Positions 8,725-17,598 of a DNA stretch of 64,000 nucleotides are shown here, in pieces (positions within the stretch are counted from its first letter, which is position 1; each line of letters starts with the position of its first letter). The DNA comes from Tessaracoccus sp. OS52 (GTDB lineage: Bacteria > Actinomycetota > Actinomycetes > Propionibacteriales > Propionibacteriaceae). Where the stretch lies: positions 62,001 to 126,000 of the forward strand of contig NZ_JAJEWM010000004.1 in the NCBI RefSeq assembly GCF_020687685.1, given 5' to 3'. The notes beneath the pieces were generated by a model that saw nothing but the letters and a program-made list of their open reading frames with translations, was not told where the DNA came from and searched no databases. The position numbers were made by a program, and so were the translations under genes.

Positions 8725-11570
8725 GCCCGGCGGACTCCCTCGACGACCAGGTGGTGTGGACCCCGGGCGAGCACCCCGCCGTCGCCATGCCGTTGGGCGG
8801 GATCGGGACGGGGTCCATGGCGCTGGGCTCCGACGGCGGCTGGCGCCAGATCCAGCTGCACAACGTCGGCAACCACCGCGGCGACCTGCCCGGGACCTTC
8901 ATGGCGTTGCGAACCAGCCAGCACGAGCCGATCCACGACCAGACGATCGTGCTCCAGGCCGCCCGGTCCGACGGCGGGGCGCTGGGCACGCCCGCTGTGC
9001 CGATGTTCAACGACGATCTCGTGCCCGCCTGGCAGCGGGAGCTGGTTGCGGAGTTCGGTGGGACTTCCACGGTGATGACGGGCACCTACCCCGTCGCGGA
9101 GGTGGCCCACCACACCGGCGGCCCGGTCAGTGTGGTGGTGCGGGCGACGTCGCCGATGACCCCGGGCGACGCCGACGCCTCGGGCTACCCGGCGGTGCTG
9201 CTCGACGTCACGCTCACCAACCACACCGACACCGTCACACAGGCGTGGCTCGCCCACAGCGTCCACAACGCCGTCGGGCTGGATCCGCACCTGAACCCCG
9301 AGGGGGTCCGCGCGGCTGGCTACGGCGGGAACGTCAACACGATGCGCCGACGGCGGGACGGGCGCGTCGACCTGGTGATGGAGAACCCGAGCCTCGACCC
9401 TTCCTCGCCGTGGGCCGGGCAGCTGGTGCTCGGGTGCCTCGCCGACGAAGTGGTGGCGCTGCCCTGCTACGAACGCCCGCGCGAACTCGTCGACTTCCTT
9501 CGCCTGCTGGCCCCCTGGGGTGACCACACGCGGGCCGCGGCGGCGCCGTCGGTGCAGGCGCCTCAGAACAGTTCGCCGTCGCCTCGATACGGACCGTCGC
9601 CCGCTGGCCGCACCTGGCTGGGGGCGCTGGTCGGCCACACCGTGCTGGGACCCCGGGAGTCGCGAACGGTGCGGTTCGTCCTGGCCTGGTACTTCCCCAA
9701 TCGGATGGTTGACTTCGTGCAGTTCGGGCCGGACCGGCCCGAACTGGGAGCGACGCGGTTCTGGCTCGGCAACCACTACGCGTCGCGCTGGGCCGACGCC
9801 GTCGAGGTGGCCGACGACCTGTTCGCGGCATGGGACCGGCACTGGGACTCGACGCTCGCGTGGACCTCGGCCATGGATCGGCTGGACCTGCCTGCCCGCT
9901 GGCGAACCCACCTGGCCACCCAGCCCGTGCCATTGCGAACCCCGACCAGCTTCCGCACGCACGACGGAGCCTTCTACGGGTTCGAGGGCGTGCTGGGTGC
10001 GTCGACGGGGATGTGGTCGGGTGACGTCGGCGGGTCCTGTCCGCTGAACTGCACCCACGTCTGGAACTACGCCATGGCAGCTTCGGCACTGTTCCCCTCT
10101 CTCGAGCGATCAATGCGCGAGACGGAGTTCGACGTGATGCAGGCACCGTCAGGCGCACTGCCGCACCGGGTGTTCATGCCGCCCTACCTCGAGCAGTTCG
10201 GCGACGGCCCGATCGGCGGGCCCGTCGAGGCCGCGCTCGACGGCATGTGCGGGGCGGTGCTGAAGACCTACCGTGAGCTGCGGCGTGGCGCCGTCGACGT
10301 GGCATGGGTGCGGCGACGGTGGGGGAAGGTCTGCGCCCTCATGGACCACATCGTCGCCAAATGGGATCCAGAGGGCACGGGGCTGCTGTCCGGCATCCAG
10401 CCTTCGACCCACGACATCGGCCTCCACGGGACCAACACCTACATGGGGACGTACTGGCTGGCGGCACTGCGCGCGGCGGAGGAGCTGGCGCGCATCGTCG
10501 GCGACGATGGCCGCGCGTCCGAGTGGCGGGGACGGTTCGAGACGTCGTCGGCCCGCTACGACGAGGAGTGCTTCGACGGCGAACATTACGTGCAGAAGCC
10601 GGATCCGGACCTGCCCGAGGAGCACCAGTGGGGGATCGGGTGCCTCTCCGACCAGCTGATCGGCCAGTGGTGGGCGCACACGCTGGACCTTGGCCACCTG
10701 CTTCCTGAGGAGCACGTGCGCACGGCGCTGCGCAGTGTGGTGCGGTGGAACTTCGGGGAGATCCGCTGGTCGAGTGGCGGCGACGAGGATCTCGACACGT
10801 CTCCCGCTCGCTCCGCTCACGGGTTCCTGCTCGATCAGCGAGACCACCGCTGGTCGAGTGGCGACGACCACCGCTGGTCGAGTAGCGGCGACGACCACCG
10901 CTGGTCGAGTAGAGGCGACGACCACCGCTGGTCGAGTAGCGGCGGCGACGACCACCGCTGGTCGAGTGGCGGCGACGACCACCGCTGGTCGAGTAGCGGC
11001 GACGAAGTCCCGCGTGTCGAGACCACCGGGTTCGCCCAGCGGCCGTATGCCGTCGCGGGCGAGTCCGGACTGGTCATGTGCACCTGGCCCAACGGGGGGC
11101 GGCCGGAGGTGCCGACGCTGTACTGCGACGAGGTCTGGACCGGCGTCGAGTACCAGGTGGCCGCACACTGCCTGCAGGAGGGTCTCCGGGAAGAGGCCGA
11201 GCGCATCCTGGGTGCGCTCTGGGAAAGGCACGACGGACGCCGTCGCAACCCGTTCAACGAGGTGGAGTGCGGGGACCACTACGCGCGAGCCATGGCCGGC
11301 TGGAGCGTGCTGGAGGCGGAACTCGGGCTCGCCTGGAACGCGCTGGACGGGAGTTTCCGGGCCGCGCGCAAGGGCACGCTCCCGCTCTTGACGGGCACGG
11401 GCTGGGGCGAGGTGGAAGCCTCACCCGACGGCGTGCGCGCACGCTGCCACAATGGGAGCATCGGGTTGCGCTCAGTCGTCGTCGGCGACGGTGCGCGGTG
11501 GCGACTGTCCGGCACGCTCACCCCTGAGGACGGCTGGGTCGCGATGGAAGGCGGTGGATCCGATGGCTGA
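8721..11570 (+). CDS. GH116 glycoside hydrolase, probable exo-beta-D-arabinofuranosidase, with in-frame repeat insertion
   Basis: The GTG at 8721 overlaps the permease stop and gives 949 residues with no signal peptide. GH116 features are MPLGGIGTGS near residue 30, GFEG with candidate nucleophile E422, THVWNYAMAASALFPSLERS, and STHDIGLHG with candidate acid/base D565. The roughly 143-residue spacing between the two agrees with characterised GH116 enzymes. Known members are beta-glucosidases/glucosylceramidases and a branch acting on beta-D-arabinofuranose; the GH183/GH172 context favours the latter. Residues about 683-770 are low-complexity peptides (DDHRWSSSG repeated), interrupting the domain between VVRWNFGEIRW and PYAVAGESGLVMCTWP. 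Whether the enzyme tolerates this is unknown. Confidence 0.82.
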   Translation: MSPADSLDDQVVWTPGEHPAVAMPLGGIGTGSMALGSDGGWRQIQLHNVGNHRGDLPGTFMALRTSQHEPIHDQTIVLQAARSDGGALGTPAVPMFNDDLVPAWQRELVAEFGGTSTVMTGTYPVAEVAHHTGGPVSVVVRATSPMTPGDADASGYPAVLLDVTLTNHTDTVTQAWLAHSVHNAVGLDPHLNPEGVRAAGYGGNVNTMRRRRDGRVDLVMENPSLDPSSPWAGQLVLGCLADEVVALPCYERPRELVDFLRLLAPWGDHTRAAAAPSVQAPQNSSPSPRYGPSPAGRTWLGALVGHTVLGPRESRTVRFVLAWYFPNRMVDFVQFGPDRPELGATRFWLGNHYASRWADAVEVADDLFAAWDRHWDSTLAWTSAMDRLDLPARWRTHLATQPVPLRTPTSFRTHDGAFYGFEGVLGASTGMWSGDVGGSCPLNCTHVWNYAMAASALFPSLERSMRETEFDVMQAPSGALPHRVFMPPYLEQFGDGPIGGPVEAALDGMCGAVLKTYRELRRGAVDVAWVRRRWGKVCALMDHIVAKWDPEGTGLLSGIQPSTHDIGLHGTNTYMGTYWLAALRAAEELARIVGDDGRASEWRGRFETSSARYDEECFDGEHYVQKPDPDLPEEHQWGIGCLSDQLIGQWWAHTLDLGHLLPEEHVRTALRSVVRWNFGEIRWSSGGDEDLDTSPARSAHGFLLDQRDHRWSSGDDHRWSSSGDDHRWSSRGDDHRWSSSGGDDHRWSSGGDDHRWSSSGDEVPRVETTGFAQRPYAVAGESGLVMCTWPNGGRPEVPTLYCDEVWTGVEYQVAAHCLQEGLREEAERILGALWERHDGRRRNPFNEVECGDHYARAMAGWSVLEAELGLAWNALDGSFRAARKGTLPLLTGTGWGEVEASPDGVRARCHNGSIGLRSVVVGDGARWRLSGTLTPEDGWVAMEGGGSDG
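10768..11027. repeat. Dispersed-repeat array inside the GH116 coding sequence
   Basis: Six consecutive units beginning gaccaccgctggtcgagt start at 10842, 10866, 10893, 10920, 10950 and 10977. Their lengths are 24, 27, 27, 30, 27 and 27 bp, all multiples of three. The array is bounded by ggatctcgacacg on the left and cgtgtcgagacc on the right, which are the outer ends seen in the intergenic copies. The reading frame avoids the TAG in gagtag by reading AGT AGC. Confidence 0.92.
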
Positions 11571-12582
11571 AACGGTCGACCACCAGAAGGCGGCCACCAT
11601 CGCCGACGTGGCGCGGGCGTCGAACGTCTCCGTGGCGACGGTGTCGCGGGTGCTCAACGGGAACCCCAAGGTGGCGCCGGAACTGGTGAAAAGGGTGGAG
11701 GCGGCGGTCCACGAGGTGAACTACCGTCCCAACGGCGCCGGCCGGGCTTTGCGCCGCCAGAAGTCGGATCTGTGGGCGGCCATCGTTCCCGACATCCAGA
11801 ACCCGTTCTTCGTGAAGGTCGTCGACGCCTTTGAACGCGTCGCGAACGCGGAGGGCTACTCGGTGGTGCTGTGCAATTCGCAGGAGGACCTGGCCCGTGA
11901 GAAGGCGGCCATCGACACCGTCATAGCCCACCAGGTCTCCGGGGTGCTGATCGCCGCAGCCTCACCGGCCACCAAGCTGCGCGTGTTCGAGCGCTTCGGC
12001 ATACCCGTGGTGACCATAGACCGGCGCGTCAACGACTTCTCCGGCGACGCCGTGACCGTGGACAACGTGCTCATCGGCCGGATGGCAGCCGAGCACCTGC
12101 TTGAGCAGGGACGCACGAAGCCGCTGATCCTGAGCCACACCGTCGAACTCTCCCCGATGCGAGACCGCGAACTGGGCTTCCGCCAGAAGATGGCGGAGGC
12201 GGGGCATCCGCTGCCGGAGAAATGGGTGGCGCACCTGGCCTTCCACGACGGCCGACAGGCGATCATCCGCGAGCTCCTGCGCAAGCGCCCGGGAGTTGAT
12301 GCCGTATTCGCGACCACCAACACCCTGACGGCGGAGGCGTTCGTGGCCATGCAGGCGATGGGGATGGCCATCGGCCCGCAGGTGGGATTGGTCGGCGTGG
12401 ATGACCACCGCTGGAACACCATGGTGCAGCCGCAGGTGACGGTGGTCGAGCAGCCCGCCGAACAGTTGGGCACCTGGGCCGGCCAGTTGCTGGCGACGCG
12501 CTCGCGAGGCCAGACCATGAAGCACGGCCGTATCACGCTGGACCCGGTGCTGCAGATCCGTGCGAGTTCACTGCGCGGCTGA
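11563..12582 (+). CDS. LacI-family transcriptional regulator
   Basis: The 339-residue protein has the LacI helix-turn-helix near its N-terminus (TIADVARASNVSVATVSRVL followed by NG) and a periplasmic-binding-like ligand domain starting LWAAIVPDIQNPFF. The ATG at 11563 lies within the last codons of the GH116 gene (8-base overlap), so it is the last gene of the region 1 operon. The LacI-type operator at 2798-2811 is its likely main target, which would make the locus self-regulated and sugar-induced. The inducer would be a D-arabinan breakdown product if the locus assignment is right. Confidence 0.9.
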   Translation: MAETVDHQKAATIADVARASNVSVATVSRVLNGNPKVAPELVKRVEAAVHEVNYRPNGAGRALRRQKSDLWAAIVPDIQNPFFVKVVDAFERVANAEGYSVVLCNSQEDLAREKAAIDTVIAHQVSGVLIAAASPATKLRVFERFGIPVVTIDRRVNDFSGDAVTVDNVLIGRMAAEHLLEQGRTKPLILSHTVELSPMRDRELGFRQKMAEAGHPLPEKWVAHLAFHDGRQAIIRELLRKRPGVDAVFATTNTLTAEAFVAMQAMGMAIGPQVGLVGVDDHRWNTMVQPQVTVVEQPAEQLGTWAGQLLATRSRGQTMKHGRITLDPVLQIRASSLRG

Positions 12583-12974
12583 CCCTCTGGTCCGTGGACG
12601 CGCGGGTCGCAGGTCGGGTCGCCGCGCTGGGTGCCAGCGCCGACCAGCCCTATTGTCAGTCGACCAGCCCTCTTGCGCGTTCACCAGCGTTGTTCGTCGC
12701 GACCAGCGCTCTAGGGCTGGTGGCGACGAACAACGCTGGTCAACCGCGAACAGGCGCTGGTCAACGTCGAGGGCGCGGGGCGTGTGAGTCCACCCGAGAG
12801 GCCCCAGGGTGCCGAGAACCGGTGCTGCGCAGTACCCCGACTGACCGAAGCCAAAGCCCGAAGCGCAAAGATTGCGAAGATACTTCTGATTACTACTTGT
12901 TTACTTACTTTCCCCAAGGTTTGAATGGGCGGGTCCACGACGGACTTGAACTTTCTACAGAGGGGTAGACGTTA
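12583..12974. other. Intergenic region between LacI gene and second transporter operon
   Basis: There is no gene in these 392 bp. The left half holds GACCAGC/GCTGGTC-rich sequence and one long hairpin (12683-12740). The right part, about 12865-12925, is much more AT-rich than its surroundings and includes GAAGATACTTC at 12876-12886. It most likely carries the promoter and operator of the operon starting at 12975, but I could not fix a convincing -35/-10 pair. Confidence 0.5.
12683..12740. terminator. Long near-perfect hairpin downstream of lacI
   Basis: An 18-bp arm at 12683-12700 pairs with 12723-12740. After one G/G mismatch, 12702-12707 pairs with 12716-12721, leaving an 8-nt loop. It could end the region 1 operon, or it may be a different class of palindromic repeat, since it lacks the TCTCGACAC ends. 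There is no U tract on either side. Confidence 0.55.
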
Positions 12975-14294
12975 ATGAAGACAAGTGCAGCCAGGCGCAT
13001 CCTCGCCACGGTGATTGCCGGTGGGGCCCTCGCGCTGACCGCGTGCGGGAGCGGCGGGAACAGTGCTGACGCCGAGGCCGGCGACGGAGCCGCCCAGAAG
13101 CCCGAGAGCATCACCTACTGGTCGATGTGGAACGAGGACGAGCCGCAGCAGCAGGTGATTGCCCAGGCCATCGAGGGCTTCGAGGCGGGGACCGGGATCA
13201 AGGTCAACGTCGAGTGGCAGGGCCGCGGAGTGACTCAGAGCCTCATCCCCGCCCTCAACACCAACAAGGTCCCCGACATCGCAGACTCGCCCTTCCTGAA
13301 GTTGGCGCCGGTGTTCGCAGGGTCCGGCCAGGCCGCCGACCTGACCGCGGTCTACGACAGCGAGGTCGACGGCGAGGCCGTGAAGGACCTCGTGGGGGAG
13401 CGCAACCTGATCGAGGGCCGCACGGTCGTCGACGGCAAGCCGTGGCTCCTGCCCTACACCGTCAGCTCGGACGCCATCTGGTTCGACGCCGCCGCGTACC
13501 CGGAGTTCGCCTCCAACCCGCCCCAGACCTGGGACGAGTTCGCCGAGGCCCTCGCGCAACTGAAGGCCGACGGCGTCGCCCCACTCGCCCAGGACGGCGA
13601 CATCGGCGGCTACAACGCAGCCTGGTTCGTCACGCAGTACATCCGCGAGAACGGTCCCGGCAGCTTCTACTCGCTGGTGGAGGACCCCTCCGGCGCAGGC
13701 TGGGACGCACCCGAGGTCCTCGAGGCGGCCAAGCGGGTCGAATCCCTGGTGACCAATGGCTACTTCATCGACGGCTACGGCGCCAGCAAGTTCCCCGCCC
13801 AGCAGCAGGCCTGGGGCGCCCACAAGGCAGCGCTCCTGTTCAACGGCTCCTGGATCCCCGCGGAGACCGGCACCTACGTCGACGAGGGCTTCGAGTTCGC
13901 CTCCTTCCCCATGCCGGTCAACGGTGACAAGCACTACGCCCGCGCGGACTACGTCGGCTTCGTGATCCCGGAGAAGTCCGCCAACAAGGAATGGGCCGGA
14001 CAGTTCGCCGCGAGCGTGCTGCAGAAGGAGTACCAGGACGCGGCCGGCGTGGAGGCCAAGGTCCTGCCGATCCGCAGCGACGCCGAGGTCTCCCCGACCC
14101 TGCAGGGCATCAAGGACGACATCGACGCCGCCGAAGGCCTCTACCAGCAGCTCGACGGCATCATGTTCCCGACCTACGTCGACACCGTCCTGTTCCCCAG
14201 CAGCAACGAGTTCATCACCGGCAAGCTGACCGCCGAGGAATACATCGCCACCCTCAAGGCGGCCACGGTGGATTACTGGAAGAACAACTCGTGA
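12975..14294 (+). CDS. Sugar ABC transporter substrate-binding lipoprotein (family 1)
   Basis: The 439-residue protein has a Sec-type lipoprotein signal with an LTAC lipobox at about Cys24, then a Gly/Ala-rich spacer. The mature MalE-like domain begins ITYWSMWNEDEPQQQ. It is the first gene of an operon running through two permeases, sulfatase, GntR regulator, GH88 hydrolase, KduD and KduI. The likely cargo is therefore an unsaturated, possibly sulfated uronic-acid oligosaccharide released outside the cell. The ligand itself is inferred from neighbours. The downstream permease GTG overlaps its stop. Confidence 0.88.
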   Translation: MKTSAARRILATVIAGGALALTACGSGGNSADAEAGDGAAQKPESITYWSMWNEDEPQQQVIAQAIEGFEAGTGIKVNVEWQGRGVTQSLIPALNTNKVPDIADSPFLKLAPVFAGSGQAADLTAVYDSEVDGEAVKDLVGERNLIEGRTVVDGKPWLLPYTVSSDAIWFDAAAYPEFASNPPQTWDEFAEALAQLKADGVAPLAQDGDIGGYNAAWFVTQYIRENGPGSFYSLVEDPSGAGWDAPEVLEAAKRVESLVTNGYFIDGYGASKFPAQQQAWGAHKAALLFNGSWIPAETGTYVDEGFEFASFPMPVNGDKHYARADYVGFVIPEKSANKEWAGQFAASVLQKEYQDAAGVEAKVLPIRSDAEVSPTLQGIKDDIDAAEGLYQQLDGIMFPTYVDTVLFPSSNEFITGKLTAEEYIATLKAATVDYWKNNS

Positions 14295-15304
14295 CCACCA
14301 CCACCGAAGCCCTGCCCGCGGCACCGGAGGCGGCCCTGCCCCGCCGCCGGGGCCGCGGGCCGGGGCTGCCCCGGCGCCCTCGCGGACGGCGGCCGTCGAA
14401 CGCTCCCAGGAACCTGCTGGACCGGCAACGGCGCAAGCTGTTCATCCCCCTGGTGTCCCCGGCGCTGCTGTTCTACGTGGTCCTGTTCATCGGCCCCGCT
14501 CTCGCGGCCGCCTGGATCAGCCTCCACAAGTGGTCCGGCGCCGGCCCCATGGAATGGGTCGGGGTGGACAACTACCGCCACATCCTCAGCAGCGAACTGT
14601 TCCTCAACTCGTTCAAGAACACGCTGCTGCTGCTGTTCGTGGTGGGCACGATCATCTTCGTGACGGCCTTCGCCCTCACGCTGGTCCTGCGCAACATGAA
14701 GGGCAAGTCGCTGGTCAGGTCGGTCATCTTCTTCCCGCACCTGGTCAACGCGCTGGTCTTCGGCGTCCTCGCGGGATTCCTGCTGAACCCCAACGGCCTG
14801 GTCAACGCCATCCTGGACTTCTTCGGCATCCACAACCACCCGGCCTGGCTGGCGTCGGAGAACATCTTCCCGCTCATCATGGCGACGATGGTGCTGATCT
14901 CCACCGGCTACTACACGACCATCATCATGGCCGGCGTGGACCGCATCCCCGACTACCTGTTCGAGGACTGCGCCCTGGCCGGGGTGAACGGCTGGCAGCG
15001 CCTGCGCTACCTGATCCTGCCCCTGACCTGGGACGTGTTCGCCACCTGTGCGGTGCTGTGGACCATCAGCTCGATCAAGATCTTCGAGGTGGTCTGGCTC
15101 TTCGGCGGCTCCGTCGCCGCGGAGGGTGCACCCCCGATCGACACCTGGACCGTGGCCGTCTACACCTATGTCACCGCCTTCAGCGGCAACTCCATCCCCA
15201 ACTTCGGGCGAGCCACCGCCAGCGCTGTCGTGTCACTGATCCTGATCAGTGTCCTGGTGGTCCTCCTGCGCCGCGTGACCCGACGCGAAGCAATCGAGTT
15301 CTAA
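14291..15304 (+). CDS. Sugar ABC transporter permease (MalF/UgpA-type)
   Basis: The GTG at 14291 overlaps the stop of the binding-protein gene (GTGA). The 337-residue product has an unusually Arg/Pro-rich cytoplasmic tail of about 50 residues, then six membrane segments and the EAA loop reading LFEDCALAGVNGWQRLRYL. It forms the channel with the next gene. Confidence 0.9.
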   Translation: MTTTTEALPAAPEAALPRRRGRGPGLPRRPRGRRPSNAPRNLLDRQRRKLFIPLVSPALLFYVVLFIGPALAAAWISLHKWSGAGPMEWVGVDNYRHILSSELFLNSFKNTLLLLFVVGTIIFVTAFALTLVLRNMKGKSLVRSVIFFPHLVNALVFGVLAGFLLNPNGLVNAILDFFGIHNHPAWLASENIFPLIMATMVLISTGYYTTIIMAGVDRIPDYLFEDCALAGVNGWQRLRYLILPLTWDVFATCAVLWTISSIKIFEVVWLFGGSVAAEGAPPIDTWTVAVYTYVTAFSGNSIPNFGRATASAVVSLILISVLVVLLRRVTRREAIEF

Positions 15305-15316
15305 GGAGCAGGAAGA

Positions 15317-16216
15317 ATGTCTGTTTTCGCACCTGCGCGTCCCGCGCGGATTCCGAACCGCAGCTCCGGCAGCCCCGCCATGCGCGGTGAGCGCTCACCG
15401 CTGCGCACCGTCGGAATCGCCCTGGTCTGGTTGTTCGTGGCACTCGGCCTGCTCATGCTGATCTGGGTGATCGTCCAGTCGCTGCGCGACACGCGCAGCA
15501 TCCTGGGTTCCCCGTTCGGGTTCCCCAGCGCCATCGAGTGGGGCAACTACGCCCGCGCCTGGACCCAGGGCAACTTCGGTCCGGCCGTCATCAACTCGAC
15601 GGTGACCACGCTGGTCTCCTCGGCGCTGACGGTGGCCATCGCCGCTCCGGCCGCGTACTACTTCGCCCGCGTCGACACGCCCCTCACAAGGGGTCTGACC
15701 ATGTTCTTCATCATCGGCCTCGGGATCCCGGTGCAGGTCATCCTGATCCCGCTGTTCGTCATGCTGAACCAGTTCTACCTGACCGACAGCCTCATCGGCC
15801 TCAACATCGTCTACATCGGCACCTCGCTGCCGTTCACGGTGTTCCTGCTGATCGCGTTCTTCCGCAGCCTCCCCGAAGAGGTGGAGGAGGCCGCGGCCAT
15901 CGACGGCGCGGGCCCCATCACGTCGATGCTACGGATCACGCTGCCGCTGGCCAAGGGCGGCATCCTCACCGCGTTCATCCTCCAGGTGATCTCGCACTGG
16001 AACGAGACGCTGCTGGCCATGGCGCTGCTGCAGTCGTCGGAGAAGTACACGCTTCCCGTGGCGCTGATCTCGTTCATCCAGCAGCAGACCTACTCCGGAG
16101 CCGACTGGGGTGCCCAGTTCGCCGGCATCTGCCTGATCGTGTTGCCCATGCTGGGTCTGTACATGTGGATCGGTGGCCGCCTCACGCAGGGCCTCACCGT
16201 CGGGATGGGCAAGTAA
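15317..16216 (+). CDS. Sugar ABC transporter permease (MalG/UgpE-type)
   Basis: The 299-residue six-segment protein has the EAA loop reading EVEEAAAIDGAGPITSMLRI. AGGAGCAGGA lies just before the ATG. It follows its partner by 12 bp. Its stop lies two bases before the GTG of the sulfatase gene, showing that transport and desulfation are in one transcript. No ATP-binding subunit is encoded in this operon. Confidence 0.9.
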   Translation: MSVFAPARPARIPNRSSGSPAMRGERSPLRTVGIALVWLFVALGLLMLIWVIVQSLRDTRSILGSPFGFPSAIEWGNYARAWTQGNFGPAVINSTVTTLVSSALTVAIAAPAAYYFARVDTPLTRGLTMFFIIGLGIPVQVILIPLFVMLNQFYLTDSLIGLNIVYIGTSLPFTVFLLIAFFRSLPEEVEEAAAIDGAGPITSMLRITLPLAKGGILTAFILQVISHWNETLLAMALLQSSEKYTLPVALISFIQQQTYSGADWGAQFAGICLIVLPMLGLYMWIGGRLTQGLTVGMGK

Positions 16217-16218
16217 CC

Positions 16219-17598
16219 GTGCAGCGCCCAAACCTGCTGTTCATCCTCTCCGACCAGTTCCGGGCAATGTGCCTGGAGGACGACCCGGTCCGGACCCCGA
16301 ACCTGGACCGGCTGCGGACCGAGTCGCTGATGCTGACGCAGGCCGTGAGCTGCTACCCGGTGTGCAGTCCGCACCGAGCGATGCTCATGACCGGCAGGCA
16401 CCCCAGCCTCAACGGGGTGCCCCGGAACGTGAACGACTCGCGGCCCGACGTCGGGTTGCGCGGCGGGCAGGAGACCTGGGCCAGCGTCCTGGCGGGCGTC
16501 GGCTACCAGACCGGGATGATCGGCAAGTGGCACCTCGAGCAGCCGGTGATCCCCGACGATGAGATCCACGGGGAGGGCAGGCGCTCCGACGGCAAGGTCT
16601 GGGACGCCTGGTCGCCCCCTGAGCGTCGCTTCGGGTTCCAGTTCTGGCACGGGCACGGCTGCAACGACCACCACCTGACCCCCCACTACTGGGAGACCGA
16701 CTCGCCCCGCGAGCAGCGCCTCGACGTGGCCCAGTGGTCCGCCGAGCACGAGACCGACGTCGCGCTCGACTACCTGGGAGCCCTGGACCGGGATCGGCCC
16801 TTCGCGCTGATGGTGTCGTGGAACCCGCCGCACCAGCCCTTCGACGAGCTGCCCGACTGGGCGCCCCTGGAACACTACGAGGGCCGGCCCGCCGAGTCCC
16901 TGCTGGTGCGGCCCAACGTGCGGCTGGACTCCCCGGCCGGGACGGAGGCGGCCCGCATCGCCCCGCAGTACTTCGCCGCCGTGGAGTGCATCGACGTGCA
17001 GGTGGGCAGGCTGCTGGACCGCCTGGCCGAGCTCGGGCTGGCCGACGACACCATCGTCGTGTTCAGCTCCGACCACGGCATGCAGCTGGGCAGCCACGAC
17101 GAGATCTACAAGAACACCCCGTGGGAGGAGTCCATGCGGCTCCCATGCCTGATCCGGGTGCCCGGGCTGGAGGCCGGCACCACCGACACGATGCTGACCA
17201 GCGTCGACATCGCACCCACCCTGCTGGGGCTGTGCGGGCTCGCCGCGCCGGCGATGATGCAGGGCCGCGACGTCTCCGACCAGCTTCTGGGGACCGTCGC
17301 AAACGACGCGCGTGACGTGTCGCTGTACTACCGTTGGCCAGTGGATGACCGGTCCAGCGGGGCCCGCGGAGTCCGGACGCACCGGCACAAGTACGTCGTC
17401 GTCCGCGAGGCTGACGGCGCCACTGAATCAGTGCTGATCGACCTGGAGTCCGACCCCTACGAACAACACCCCCTCGACGACCCCGCACTGGAGTCCGAAC
17501 TGGCCGCGCTGCTGCTCGCCGAACTGGCCGCTGCGGGCGAGGACTGGGAAGGCCTCGACTGGGTCCGGAGCCGCCTGCGTGAAGGAGCCACGACGTGA
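16219..17598 (+). CDS. Cytoplasmic arylsulfatase-family sulfatase (Cys type)
   Basis: The GTG at 16219 gives 459 residues that begin directly with VQRPNLLFILSDQFR, so no signal peptide is present. The alkaline-phosphatase-fold features are SDQ near the start (metal ligands), PVCSPHRAMLMTGRHP with C49 as the residue converted to formylglycine, GKWHLE, and SSDHG late in the chain. The maturation motif is C-S-P-H-R; the usual pattern has Ser, Thr or Ala where His stands here. It would remove sulfate from imported oligosaccharides before or after GH88 action. No formylglycine-generating enzyme lies in the window. It overlaps the GntR gene by four bases. Confidence 0.85.
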   Translation: MQRPNLLFILSDQFRAMCLEDDPVRTPNLDRLRTESLMLTQAVSCYPVCSPHRAMLMTGRHPSLNGVPRNVNDSRPDVGLRGGQETWASVLAGVGYQTGMIGKWHLEQPVIPDDEIHGEGRRSDGKVWDAWSPPERRFGFQFWHGHGCNDHHLTPHYWETDSPREQRLDVAQWSAEHETDVALDYLGALDRDRPFALMVSWNPPHQPFDELPDWAPLEHYEGRPAESLLVRPNVRLDSPAGTEAARIAPQYFAAVECIDVQVGRLLDRLAELGLADDTIVVFSSDHGMQLGSHDEIYKNTPWEESMRLPCLIRVPGLEAGTTDTMLTSVDIAPTLLGLCGLAAPAMMQGRDVSDQLLGTVANDARDVSLYYRWPVDDRSSGARGVRTHRHKYVVVREADGATESVLIDLESDPYEQHPLDDPALESELAALLLAELAAAGEDWEGLDWVRSRLREGATT

